Positions 50,723-59,612 of a stretch of 64,000 bases of DNA are shown in pieces. The stretch spans positions 124,001-188,000 of the forward strand of contig NZ_VOBQ01000009.1 in NCBI RefSeq assembly GCF_007833165.1, in the 5' to 3' direction. This stretch comes from Caenimonas sedimenti (GTDB taxonomy: Bacteria; Pseudomonadota; Gammaproteobacteria; Burkholderiales; Burkholderiaceae_C). The notes under the pieces were generated by a model. That model searched no databases. It saw only the letters and a program-made list of their open reading frames with translations, and had not been told where the DNA came from. Position 1 is the stretch's first letter. The number at the start of each line of letters is the position of its first letter. The translations under genes and the position numbers were made by a program.

Positions 50723-52090
50723 ATGAAGAGCGCCCTCTTCGTCGACTTCGACAATGTCTTCACATCGCTGCGGCAGCTGCAGCCCGGTGCCGCAGAACGG
50801 TTTGCCCGCCACCCTGACGTGTGGCTCCGGTGGTTGACGGACTCATTGCCTTTGCCAGAACCTCACGACGAGCGCGCGCGACGCCGCGTGCTGGTGAGAA
50901 GGTGCTACCTGAATCCCACCTGGTATCAAAGCTACCGGCATGCTTTCTTGCGCGCCGGCTTTGAAATTGTCGATTGCCCTCCCGTCACCAGCCAAGGCAA
51001 GACGAGCACGGACATTCACCTCGTCCTCGACGCCGTGGATCTGCTGCAGCACGACACTGGGTATGAAGAGTTCATCGTCTTTTCCGCCGACGCCGACTTC
51101 ACACCGCTCCTGCGCAAGCTTCGCCGGCATGACCGTCGGACGACGGTGCTGGCGATTGGATTTCCGTCCGCCGCCTACCAGGCATCGGCAGACATTCTCA
51201 TTCCCGAGCGGCTCTTTGTCGGTGAGGCGCTTTACCCCGCGGCGGTCGCCAGCGACGCGACACCTTCTTCACCGGCGACAGTCGAACCCAAACGCGCCGA
51301 ATCTACCGCGACGAACGGAACCTCATCGGTTGCCAAGGCCCCGGCCTCTGCTCCGACCACGCAGCCGCTTGCCCCACCGCCGAGAGTCTCCAGGCCCGCC
51401 AGCGCCAGCGAGCTGTCCGAAATTGCGCATCTACTCTGGCAGCTGGTGGATGAGTCCCCAGTGGGGCTGAGTGGAGGTCAGGTCGCATCGCGATTGAAGA
51501 CCGACTTCCCGGATTCTCTTGAGAATTGGAACGGTTGCTCCGGCTTCCGCCCATTCTTCACCTCTTTGAACCTGGCCCGCCTGGCATGGGCAAGCGGATC
51601 GGGAGGCCGGCTGCTGGACCCCGCGCGCCATGAGGTGGAAGGGCGGCCGCTGCCAGACGAGCCGGATTCACGCTGGGCAGGAGAAGGGGAAGTCTTTCAG
51701 GTGGTGAAGGAAGTGTGTTCACTCACCAAGGCACCCATGTTCGCCCCGAAGGACATGAGGGAGGTCCTCAAGGCGCTGAGCGTCGACCTGGCAACCACGC
51801 CCTTTCAGCTCAATGTGACTGCCCCCCGGGTTTGCGAGGCCTGCCTCTCGTCCGCCGGATTGCGTGTGCGGCAGCGCGACGTCACTTTTCTCATCCGGGG
51901 CATGCAAATGAACGGGCACGTTTTTGGACAGGGTCAGGACGATGTCGGCACCTTGGGAACCCGCTTGGTCGGGCAAATCCTGTTTCTCTGTACGCGTGAG
52001 CAAATGGTCGTCGACCAAGCTGGTGAGTTGGCAATTCGATACTGGGTCACGGGGGAAAGAGCGGAGACTAAGCCGTCCTTGGAAGAGTGA
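50723..52090 (+). CDS. NYN-domain protein with LOTUS-like region (predicted RNase)
   Basis: This 455-residue protein has an N-terminal NYN/LabA-type nuclease domain. The acidic residues are VDFDN (Asp8, Asp10, Asn11), STDIHLVLDAV (Asp97) and FSADADFTPLL (Asp123, Asp125). A Pro/Ala/Thr-rich linker (about 175-225) follows. A winged-helix segment SELSEIAHLLWQLVDESPVGLSGGQVASRLKTDFPD comes next, resembling OST-HTH/LOTUS domains, and a second similar segment lies near 310-380. LOTUS-NYN combinations are predicted RNA-processing enzymes. It begins the accessory run after the oxidoreductase. Confidence 0.85.
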   Translation: MKSALFVDFDNVFTSLRQLQPGAAERFARHPDVWLRWLTDSLPLPEPHDERARRRVLVRRCYLNPTWYQSYRHAFLRAGFEIVDCPPVTSQGKTSTDIHLVLDAVDLLQHDTGYEEFIVFSADADFTPLLRKLRRHDRRTTVLAIGFPSAAYQASADILIPERLFVGEALYPAAVASDATPSSPATVEPKRAESTATNGTSSVAKAPASAPTTQPLAPPPRVSRPASASELSEIAHLLWQLVDESPVGLSGGQVASRLKTDFPDSLENWNGCSGFRPFFTSLNLARLAWASGSGGRLLDPARHEVEGRPLPDEPDSRWAGEGEVFQVVKEVCSLTKAPMFAPKDMREVLKALSVDLATTPFQLNVTAPRVCEACLSSAGLRVRQRDVTFLIRGMQMNGHVFGQGQDDVGTLGTRLVGQILFLCTREQMVVDQAGELAIRYWVTGERAETKPSLEE

Positions 52091-52096
52091 AACCTC

Positions 52097-52187
52097 CTAC
52101 GAGAGCACCGACACTCCGAACCAATCCGCCGGACTGAGCTCGTAGTACCGACTCAACTCCCCGTAGATCGACGGATGCACGCGTGCC
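52097..52187 (-). pseudogene. C-terminal remnant of an mtfA-like gene
   Basis: On the minus strand the segment reads VHPSIYGELSRYYELSPADWFGVSVLS followed by a stop. This closely matches the MtfA end VHPAIYEELSQYYGLSPAEWFGAAV encoded at about 44.9 kb. Similarity stops abruptly upstream at about 52187. It is a leftover of a second, diverged copy rather than a recent duplicate. Confidence 0.8.
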
Positions 52188-52244
52188 ACCCCTCACCGTC
52201 CGCAAGAGCATCGTACTTGTGTTGAGCACGTGATCGCCGCGTTG

Positions 52245-52578
52245 CTAGCTCTCGTCTCGTACGACCCAACCGATAGGACCAAGCTCGTCTGAACTCAGCC
52301 CTATTCCGGTGGAGAGTCGAAGCACAGTCTCCTCAAGCCCTCTAGTCTCCAGAGGCATCTCAAACAGGACGCCCTTCGACCCATAGCGCCCAGTCACGAG
52401 TAAGCCGTTCGAATCTCAAGTTGTTCACTTCGGTAACGCAAATGTCCAGCGATCCTGACTTGAGCGTGTAGGCAGGTAGCCGATCGGCAAATGCCTGCCA
52501 GTCCTCGACAAATCCAAGGGTCGGCAACATTTCTCGTACCGATACGTTGACCTCACCCGCGCTCGTTCCACTGCCCAT
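52245..52578 (-). pseudogene. Hypothetical gene with an apparent frameshift
   Basis: From the ATG at 52578 the frame encodes MGSGTSAGEVNVSVREMLPT through WALWVEGRPV and stops at 52360 (72 residues). The next frame continues sensibly as GVLFEMPLETRGLEETVLRLSTGIGLS to a stop at 52245. A one-base change near 52375 would join them into a protein of about 110 residues. No family is recognised. The stretch is lower in GC than the flanks. It could also be two overlapping small genes. Confidence 0.45.
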
Positions 52579-52667
52579 CCGAGCCCCTCCAATCAGCTGA
52601 ATAGTAGCGACATGCCCCTTGGCCGCAACCCCCACCCTGGCTAGACTCCCCCCAGGAGGCACGGGCG

Positions 52668-54253
52668 GTGGCAGTATTCCCCCAAGGCAAAACACGAATC
52701 CGAGACCGCATCCGCGGCGGCGAGAAAAAGCTCTTCGAAGCGCTGGCGCGCCACCTCGAGGACGACTACACCGTCTGGCACAACATCCCCATCCTGGGCT
52801 CCAGCCGCGAGCCCGACTTCGTCATCCTGCATCCGCAGCGCGGCCTGCTGATCCTGGAAGTGAAGGATTGGAAGCTGAGCACCCTGCGCGACGCCAACCC
52901 CATGCGCGTGGAGCTGCAGACCGAGCGCGGCCTGGTGGCCGTGGCCCACCCGCTCTCGCAAGCGCGCGGCTACGCGATGGACGTGCACCGCCTGCTGGAA
53001 AAGCACCCCGAGCTGTGCCACCCCGCCGGCCCGCACCAGGGCAAGGTGATCATCCCCTGGGGCTGGGGCGCCGCGCTCACGCACATCAAACGCGCCGACC
53101 TCCCGGACGCTTCCAACTTCGACGCGGTCTTCGAACCCGTCAAAGTGCTGCTGGCCGACGACCTGGCGGACGACGTGGACGCCCTGCGCTTCCAGGAGCG
53201 CCTGTGGGGCATGTTCGTCGTGCACTGGCGGCCCGCGCTCACGCTGCCGCAGCTGGCGCTGGTGCGCGCCCTGCTGTTCCCCGAACTGCGCATTGGCGAA
53301 CAGAAGGCGCTGCCGCTCGATGCGCCCATCCCCGCGCTGGTCGTGCGCGACGTGCTGCAGGTGATGGACCTGCAGCAGGAAGCCATCGCCCGCACGCTGG
53401 GCGAAGGCCACCGGCTGATCCACGGCCCGGCCGGCTCCGGCAAGACGATGCTGCTGGTCTACCGCGCCATCCAGCTGCAGGCGGCGGCGCGGGCCGGCAA
53501 GCCCATCCTCGTGCTTTGCTACAACAAGGCGCTGGCCGATCGCATCGATGCCATCCTGCGGCTGAAGGGCGCCGGCCCGCAAGTGCACGTGCGCACCTTC
53601 CACAGCTGGGCGGCGGAGCTGGTCCGCACCTACCAGCTGGGCCGCGTCGACGGCCCACGGGACAACGCCTTCTACGAAGCGGTGGCGCAGCTTGCTTGCA
53701 ACGGCATCGCGAGCGCCCGCGTGCCCCCGGGCCAATACGCCGCCATGCTGATCGACGAGGCGCACGACCTGGCCGACGCCTGGATCGCCGCGGCGGTGCG
53801 CATGGTGGACCCGGCGACCAAGTCGCTGCTGGTGCTCTACGACGACGCGCAATCCATCTACCAGAAGACGCGGCGCAAGCTGAGTTTTGCCAGGCTGGGC
53901 GTGGAGGCGCGCGGCCGCACCGAGGTGCTGAAGATCAACTACCGCAACACCCGCGAGGTGCTGGCCGTGGCGCTGGAGTGCGCGCGCCCCATCCTGCAGG
54001 CGCGCGAGCTGACGGACGGCGACGAGGTGCCGCTGGTGCTGCCCGATTCAGCCGGCCGCAGCGGGCCAATCCCCATGCTGCGCAAGTTCGCCAGCGTCGA
54101 CGCCGAGCTGCGCTCCGTCAGCGAAACGATCCAGGCGATGCACGCGGAGGGCCGGCGGCTGGGCGAGATGGCCGTGCTGGCGCGCCAGTGGTGGCCGCTG
54201 GAGAAGCTGCAGGCGATGCTGGAGCGCGCGGGCATCGCGGTGATGCAGAGCCT
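52668..54253 (+). pseudogene. NERD-domain/UvrD-type helicase, truncated
   Basis: About 528 codons match the intact helicase at 55694. The NERD nuclease motif is PDFVILHPQRGLLILEVKDW (Asp50, Glu64, Lys66), Walker A HGPAGSGKTMLL, Walker B MLIDEAHD, and INYRNTREVL follows. The similarity ends at GIAVMQS, before motif V (TMHASKGLEF in the partner) and motif VI (YVAATRA). The frame stays open to 55040, but that stretch is out-of-frame HEPN remnant and the antisense of the next gene. It therefore cannot be a working helicase, though the NERD part could still be made. The start is GTG. Confidence 0.82.
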
Positions 54254-54375
54254 AGAACCGTTTCGACGCTGCCTACAAAGCCATCATGCAACTGCCGATG
54301 GCCGCGCTGCACGCCAATGGCTACCGCACGCTCACCAGCAAGTCCATCGGCCTCGAGAGCGCCATTGTGATGCGT
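54254..54375 (+). pseudogene. HEPN gene fragment fused to the truncated helicase
   Basis: Read in the +1 frame relative to the helicase, the DNA gives NRFDAAYKAIMQLPMAALHA through NGYRTLTSKSIGLESA. This is nearly identical to residues 43-92 of the HEPN protein at 49243, except that 13 codons between TSK and SIGLE are absent. The first codon that aligns (GAG in the intact gene) reads TAG here. It marks a recombination point in the island. Confidence 0.88.
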
Positions 54376-54401
54376 CGGGATACCTGTGCCTCCGGCACGG
54401 C

Positions 54402-55544
54402 TCAAGCAATGGCCGAATCTCTCGTGATTCGCACGACCCCATTCCCATCGATCTCCACATGCCGATCCGCGGTGAGCCGCGCGAGTGCCGCTGCCACCTT
54501 CTCCGCTGGTGGCTTGCCACCATCCAGCAGCGACCGCAGCATGCCGAGCAAACGCGCTTGCTTTGTCGGCGGGTGCTTGTGGTTGCGGACGCCCGCCAGC
54601 ACATGCGCGTATTCCTTGTCGGTCACCACGCTGGCGCCCGCTGCTGCGGCCACTGGCAAGGTCTGTTTCGGAGCGACCCGGACCGGCTTGTCGGTAACGA
54701 CGATTGTCGCCTTCGCGGGTGCAGCCTTCTTTGCAGCAGCAGGAGGGGGCTTGGCCGCCGCCTTCTTGGCCGCACCCACCACGGGTGCTGCCACCTTCTT
54801 CGCCGCAGCCTTCTTGGCGGGCGCGGCCTTTGCCGCCGCGGCGCCGACCGCAGGATGCGGGAGGCCGATCAACGCGGCACGAAAGCCCAGCTCCTTCGCG
54901 TGCTCCAGCATCGGCAGGTAGCCTTTGTCGTTCGAGATGACGACGATGCGCGCTTCGGGATGTCTGGAAATGATGTAGCCCATGTACAACGACAGATGGA
55001 AGTCCAGCGCGTTCTTGCCCGGCCGCGTGATCGGCACTAGCGTGCGCCGCTCCCCGAATCCGGTGTGATGCTCCTGCGCCTTCTGGGTCTTGCCATGAAA
55101 CACCCACAGATGGGACGCGTCGGGCACGAGAGCGCGAAGCCTGGCGTCGTTGGGTTGCACGTTTTCCCAATCGATCAGGACGTGCACCTCCTCGACGGCC
55201 GGCCGGGCCGGGCCGGCCAGCACGCCCGGTCGCGTGGGAGGGTTCTTGCTTGCGTTCCGATCGAGCTTCCGATCGACGGCCCGTTGCAAATCGACGCCGC
55301 AGCCATCGGCCAGCTGCAGCATGTTCAGCAGCACTTCCGCCATCTCGTCACCGATGCCTTGCTGCACGACCTTGTCGCGCGTCGCCGCCACGGACTGCTC
55401 CGGTGACATCCAGAGAAAGGTGCGCGCCAACTGGGCCGAGTCCACCATGATCGCCGTGGCGAGGTTCTTGGGCGTATGGAAATGCTCCCAGCCGCGCTCC
55501 GCCGCGAACTGGCGCAAGGTCTTCTGCAGCTGCTCCAGGTCCAT
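54402..55544 (-). CDS. MazG-like/NYN fusion protein with H1-like Lys-Ala linker
   Basis: This 380-residue multidomain protein begins with a MazG-like nucleotide-pyrophosphohydrolase fold (residues 1-100): LRQFAAERGWEHFHTPKNLATAI through LQLADGCGVDLQRAVDRKLDRNASKNP. Some metal-ligand positions are changed (VDSAQLA where EVGELAE-like is usual). An NYN/PIN-like nuclease spans 118-229 with IDWEN (Asp125, Asn128), ALDFHL (Asp181) and ISNDKGY (Asn205, Asp206). Lys/Ala/Pro repeats follow (233-282, AAAKKAAAKP), then a small winged-helix-like end (306-375). The ATG at 55544 has an AGGGAGG site. It lies between the two NERD helicases on the opposite strand. I infer an RNA or nucleotide-targeting role. 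Confidence 0.8.
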   Translation of the reverse strand: MDLEQLQKTLRQFAAERGWEHFHTPKNLATAIMVDSAQLARTFLWMSPEQSVAATRDKVVQQGIGDEMAEVLLNMLQLADGCGVDLQRAVDRKLDRNASKNPPTRPGVLAGPARPAVEEVHVLIDWENVQPNDARLRALVPDASHLWVFHGKTQKAQEHHTGFGERRTLVPITRPGKNALDFHLSLYMGYIISRHPEARIVVISNDKGYLPMLEHAKELGFRAALIGLPHPAVGAAAAKAAPAKKAAAKKVAAPVVGAAKKAAAKPPPAAAKKAAPAKATIVVTDKPVRVAPKQTLPVAAAAGASVVTDKEYAHVLAGVRNHKHPPTKQARLLGMLRSLLDGGKPPAEKVAAALARLTADRHVEIDGNGVVRITRDSAIA

Positions 55545-55693
55545 TGAGAGCCTCCCTGGAGCAGAAGGATACATCCGGCCCACCCCTACGCGCCTCTCGC
55601 TGCTGGCATCGCGCGGCGCGCCAAAGCGACAACACCTCTTGCACACTCGGTCAAGACAACTGATGATTCACCGAGCAGTGGAGGCAAGAGGAA

Positions 55694-57505
55694 GTGGCTG
55701 TACTCATTCCCGCATTCGGATCCTGTAGGTTCGATTCGACCGGCGAGCGGCGCCTGGCGGAGCGTCTGGAACAAAAGCTCGACGACGATTACTTGCTTTG
55801 GCACAACGTGCCCATCGGGCCAAAGCAGACGCATCCCGATTTCGTCATCATCCATCCGCGCCGTGGCGCGCTGATCCTGGAGACGAAGGACTGGCATCTC
55901 GAGACAATTCGAAGTGCCACCCGTCAGCGGTTCGACATCGCGCCCGATGGCATTCCAAAGACGGTGATCAATCCGCTGGCGCAAGCGCGGCACTGCGCCA
56001 TCCAAGTGATCGACGCGCTGCAGCGCGACAAGCAACTCATTCATGCCGAAGGGCCGCACCAGGGCAAGTTGATCTTTCCCTGGGGACACGGCGTTGTCTT
56101 CACACGCATCACGCGCAGGCAGTTCGATGCGGCCGGTCTCGGCGAAGCGATCGAACCGCATCTCGTCATCTGCCAAGATGAAATGCTGGAATCCGTGGAG
56201 CCCGAAGCCTTCCAGCAACGGCTGTGGGACATGTTTCCCCATGCCTTCGGCAAAGTCCTTTCACTTCCGCAACTGGATCGGGTCCGGTGGATCATGTTTC
56301 CGGAAGTCCGGGTCGTCTCACAAGGGGGTCTGTTCGACAACGATGCCAGCGTCGAGGCTGAACTCCCCGACATCATGCGGGTCATGGACCTCCAACAGGA
56401 GCAGCTGGCCCGCAGCCTGGGCGACGGTCATCGCGTCATCCATGGCGTGGCGGGCTCCGGCAAGACCATGATCCTGGGCTACCGCGCGCTGCAGCTGGCG
56501 CAGGCGGCGGCGGCCAAACCGGTCTTGGTCCTTTGTTACAACGAGCCGCTGGCCGTGAAGCTGGCCGCCATGATGGACGCCAAGGGGTTGCAGGATCGCG
56601 TGCACGTGCGCAACTTCCACAAGTGGTGCCGACAGCAGCTCGTCGCGTATGGTCAGCCGGTGCCGCCACAGGGCCCACGTATGTTCGACAAGATGGTCGA
56701 GAACGTCATCCAGGCAGTTGACCGCAAGCAGGTCCCGTCTGGCCAGTACATGGCGGTGCTGATCGACGAAGGCCACGATTTCCAGCCGGAATGGTTCAAG
56801 CTCGTGGTCCAGATGGTGGATCCCACCACCAACAGCTTGCTCGTGCTGTACGACAGCGCGCAGAGCATCTACGAGAAGGCGGGAAAGAAGCGCGGCTTCA
56901 GCTTCAAGAGCCTTGGCATCCAGGCTCAGGGCCGCACGACCATCTTGAAGATCAACTATCGCAATACGCGGCAGATCCTGGACCTGGCCAGCAAAGTGGC
57001 GGCGGGCGTGCTGCAACCTGACGCGGCGGACGAAGACGGCACACCGCTCTTGCATCCGATCAGCTGTGGCCGCGACGGCCAAGCACCCATGGTGATTCGC
57101 CTACCGTCCGTGAAGGACGAACTGCGAACCATCCGTGAACTGCTGACCAACGCCCATGCCGAAGGGCACGCCTGGGGCGACATGGCCGTCCTGTGCCGCC
57201 GCCACGAGATGATGGACGAATGCGCGCGGGAGTTGGCCCGTAACGGTGTCCCGCACCAAGTGAGGCACCGCTCTGGAGACTTCCGCCCGTTGGATGACAC
57301 CGTCAAGGTCATGACAATGCACGCGAGCAAAGGACTTGAGTTCCCGGTCGTGGCGCTCCCTGGTGTTGGACAGCTCCCGGAAGCGAATGAGGACGCGCAA
57401 GAGGAAGCGCGAGTTTTCTATGTCGCCGCGACTCGGGCGACCCACCGACTGATCGTGACGGCTAGCGGAACGGGTGCTTTCGGCGAGATGCTGTCACCCC
57501 CATAA
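55694..57505 (+). CDS. NERD-domain UvrD/REP-type helicase, intact
   Basis: This 603-residue superfamily 1 helicase has an N-terminal NERD nuclease-like domain (about 14-130, DFVIIHPRRGALILETKDW with Asp49, Glu63, Lys65). Walker A is GVAGSGKTM (251-259) and Walker B is VLIDEGHD. INYRNTRQIL, the motif V region TMHASKGLEFPVVALPG and motif VI ARVFYVAATRATHRL complete the set. NERD-helicase proteins are found in defence islands and in the Nhi anti-phage system; a similar role is inferred here. The start is GTG. It is 148 bp from, and divergent to, the MazG-NYN gene. Confidence 0.9.
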   Translation: MAVLIPAFGSCRFDSTGERRLAERLEQKLDDDYLLWHNVPIGPKQTHPDFVIIHPRRGALILETKDWHLETIRSATRQRFDIAPDGIPKTVINPLAQARHCAIQVIDALQRDKQLIHAEGPHQGKLIFPWGHGVVFTRITRRQFDAAGLGEAIEPHLVICQDEMLESVEPEAFQQRLWDMFPHAFGKVLSLPQLDRVRWIMFPEVRVVSQGGLFDNDASVEAELPDIMRVMDLQQEQLARSLGDGHRVIHGVAGSGKTMILGYRALQLAQAAAAKPVLVLCYNEPLAVKLAAMMDAKGLQDRVHVRNFHKWCRQQLVAYGQPVPPQGPRMFDKMVENVIQAVDRKQVPSGQYMAVLIDEGHDFQPEWFKLVVQMVDPTTNSLLVLYDSAQSIYEKAGKKRGFSFKSLGIQAQGRTTILKINYRNTRQILDLASKVAAGVLQPDAADEDGTPLLHPISCGRDGQAPMVIRLPSVKDELRTIRELLTNAHAEGHAWGDMAVLCRRHEMMDECARELARNGVPHQVRHRSGDFRPLDDTVKVMTMHASKGLEFPVVALPGVGQLPEANEDAQEEARVFYVAATRATHRLIVTASGTGAFGEMLSPP

Positions 57506-57571
57506 GCCCCAGATTTGATCCGGTCTTCGGGCCATGCCCCGGCGCCGTGATTGCTACCGCCTGTGTACGTG

Positions 57572-59551
57572 TCATGCAAGCACGGGAAAGCCCATACCAG
57601 AAAGGTAGTTGAAAGTGCCGTCGTAGAAGAGTGCAGATCTCGTTGCGTCACTCTCGTCGCCTTCAGGAACAACAATGACCATCCCTTGACGCGCTCGAGT
57701 TAGCAGGACCCGATAGGCATTCTTTTGAAACCCCCGACGCTCCTGCGCCAGAATTCGCTGCCATCTCGAGCCCACAAACGAATGGTGTTCCCAGGATGAG
57801 CCGTTGTGCCGAAAGTCGCCGTCCCACACCACACAAGTCCAATCCAGCTCCAACCCCTGGACATGAAATTCCGTCGCTACGTCTTCAAGATAATACGAAG
57901 AACGCACATCGTCTTTGTCGTGCAAGAACCAGTGAACAGGGTCAACGGGCGCCTTCACGTGAATGGCATGTGGCCTGAGCCTCTGGGCCTGCGACGACAC
58001 AACGATACCGTAACGCTCGGACCCTCTGGCTTGCTCCCGGATCCACGCCCTTGCTCGAGGGACACTACGGCAAAGCATGATCGGGTACCGATCCTGAAGT
58101 GAAAGGAACATTTCACGCGCGCCCGGGCCGTCCAAGTCCAAGAGCTTCTTAACCAGGGTCGAGAGATGTTCGGCGCGAAACGAGCGCACGGACACCGCCA
58201 AATGCAAGTCATTGTCGGCATGAAGTAGCGCGTGCCTGGTTGCCTCTTTCAGCGTATCTCGCGCCGCGTATTCATTTCCTTCAAGCTCCGGAGAGATGTG
58301 GATATGCCAGTGGGGAAACGACCGGCGGACGGCATGCACCCATTCGCTGATTCCAGCCTCACCGGTGTTGATCTCTTGGCCGCCCCCAACCAGACAAACC
58401 ACCACAGCCCAATCCTTGTGCCTGTCGAGACAGGAAATGAGGAATTCAGGCTCAGATTGAGAGAAACCCGGCCTGTTCTTCTTGCGCTGCATGAACGAAG
58501 CTGTTTGCTCAAGATTCCAAGCGCGCTGGGCCTCGTCAAATACTGCAATGTGATCCGAGGGAGCACCTCCATCGCGTAGGTACTCGTCGCGAAAGTGATG
58601 AACATTTTGAATGAAGGCCTTGACTCGGCTCTTGGCCTCGGTCTTTCGGAGGGTACCTCCCACCTCACTGGCGCGCCGAACCTGATCGCGAGCCAAAGCC
58701 TCCTGCATGACAGCGACGAGAGGGCCATTGCCAGAAAGGAAGACGCTGTGCAGTTCACCCTTCTCCGCGTGCTTCGTGGCGATGTTGAGGCCAACGAGTG
58801 TCTTGCCTGCACCAGGGACACCCGTCACGAAGCAGATGGCCTTTGTCCCGCCGGCGCGGCAGTCGCTGACGATCTTCTCGATGGCGGCAGACGTCGCCGT
58901 GAGGTTCTTGACGCCAGCGTCACTCCGCGAGATCTCCGCGACGCCATGTTCGGCGTAGAGCGCCATTGCGGCCTCGATGATGGTCGGGGTCGGCTTGTAT
59001 CGACCTGCTTCCCACTCTTCTGCGCAAATCTGTTCTGGAGCTGCCCATTCGAGTACTGCCCGCAATGCCAATGGAAGGGTACGCTCGTTCGTGAGCAAGG
59101 GTCGAAAAACCCCATCATCAATAGCGCTCTTCTCAGGTTTGATAAGACCGTCGGGCGCGGCGGTGGCGACTAGGACAGGGACAAGAACCTTGTCATGGGA
59201 TGATTCGTGGAAGTTCTTCAGATCCAACGCATAGTCCCATACCTGGTCCCGCGCGTGCCCGGTAAATCGCTGGTCTCCTACCTTGAACTCCAGCAGGAAC
59301 AAAGTGGAGCGGATCAGTGCGACGACATCGATGCGCTTTCCGAGGCGAGGAACGGCGTACTCAAAGTACACATTGCCTTGCCCGGAATAAGGAACGAGCA
59401 ACTGCTGGAGGATTCGAACCTGCTCCTGCCACGCGAATCGCTGCGGGAGTTCAACGGAGAACTCCGAAGACGTAAGCAGGATTCCAAGTACGTGATCTGG
59501 GTGCCGCTGCAGGAATGCTTCGATTGAGTCCGAGTAGTAGGCGCGACTCAT
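57572..59551 (-). CDS. DUF2075 P-loop helicase with N-terminal PD-(D/E)xK-like segment
   Basis: This 659-residue protein has an N-terminal nuclease-like core RIDVVALIRSTLFLLEFKVG (Asp75, Glu88, Lys90) preceded by YFEYAVPRLGK. A DUF2075/Schlafen-type ATPase follows with Walker A TGVPGAGKTLVGLN (243 onward), Walker B HIAVFDEAQRAW and CLVGGGQEI. The end is VLLTRARQGMVIVVPEG (motif VI-like arginine). Such fusions are frequent in defence regions. The ATG at 59551 starts at the conserved domain. It is 61 bp downstream of the HNH gene on the same strand. Base composition is lower in GC than the neighbouring housekeeping genes. Confidence 0.87.
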   Translation of the reverse strand: MSRAYYSDSIEAFLQRHPDHVLGILLTSSEFSVELPQRFAWQEQVRILQQLLVPYSGQGNVYFEYAVPRLGKRIDVVALIRSTLFLLEFKVGDQRFTGHARDQVWDYALDLKNFHESSHDKVLVPVLVATAAPDGLIKPEKSAIDDGVFRPLLTNERTLPLALRAVLEWAAPEQICAEEWEAGRYKPTPTIIEAAMALYAEHGVAEISRSDAGVKNLTATSAAIEKIVSDCRAGGTKAICFVTGVPGAGKTLVGLNIATKHAEKGELHSVFLSGNGPLVAVMQEALARDQVRRASEVGGTLRKTEAKSRVKAFIQNVHHFRDEYLRDGGAPSDHIAVFDEAQRAWNLEQTASFMQRKKNRPGFSQSEPEFLISCLDRHKDWAVVVCLVGGGQEINTGEAGISEWVHAVRRSFPHWHIHISPELEGNEYAARDTLKEATRHALLHADNDLHLAVSVRSFRAEHLSTLVKKLLDLDGPGAREMFLSLQDRYPIMLCRSVPRARAWIREQARGSERYGIVVSSQAQRLRPHAIHVKAPVDPVHWFLHDKDDVRSSYYLEDVATEFHVQGLELDWTCVVWDGDFRHNGSSWEHHSFVGSRWQRILAQERRGFQKNAYRVLLTRARQGMVIVVPEGDESDATRSALFYDGTFNYLSGMGFPVLA

Positions 59552-59612
59552 ATGATCAATGCCAACCACGTTTAGGCTCGATTCGGCTCCGCATCTTGGC
59601 TCCGTGATCTGG

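Noticed and set aside
52668-55040. A single 790-codon open frame that could be read as a novel helicase fusion protein
   Set aside because: After about 54253 the frame is out of phase with HEPN-derived DNA and then runs antisense to the MazG-NYN gene; the composition loses protein character. It is an accidental extension of a truncated gene.
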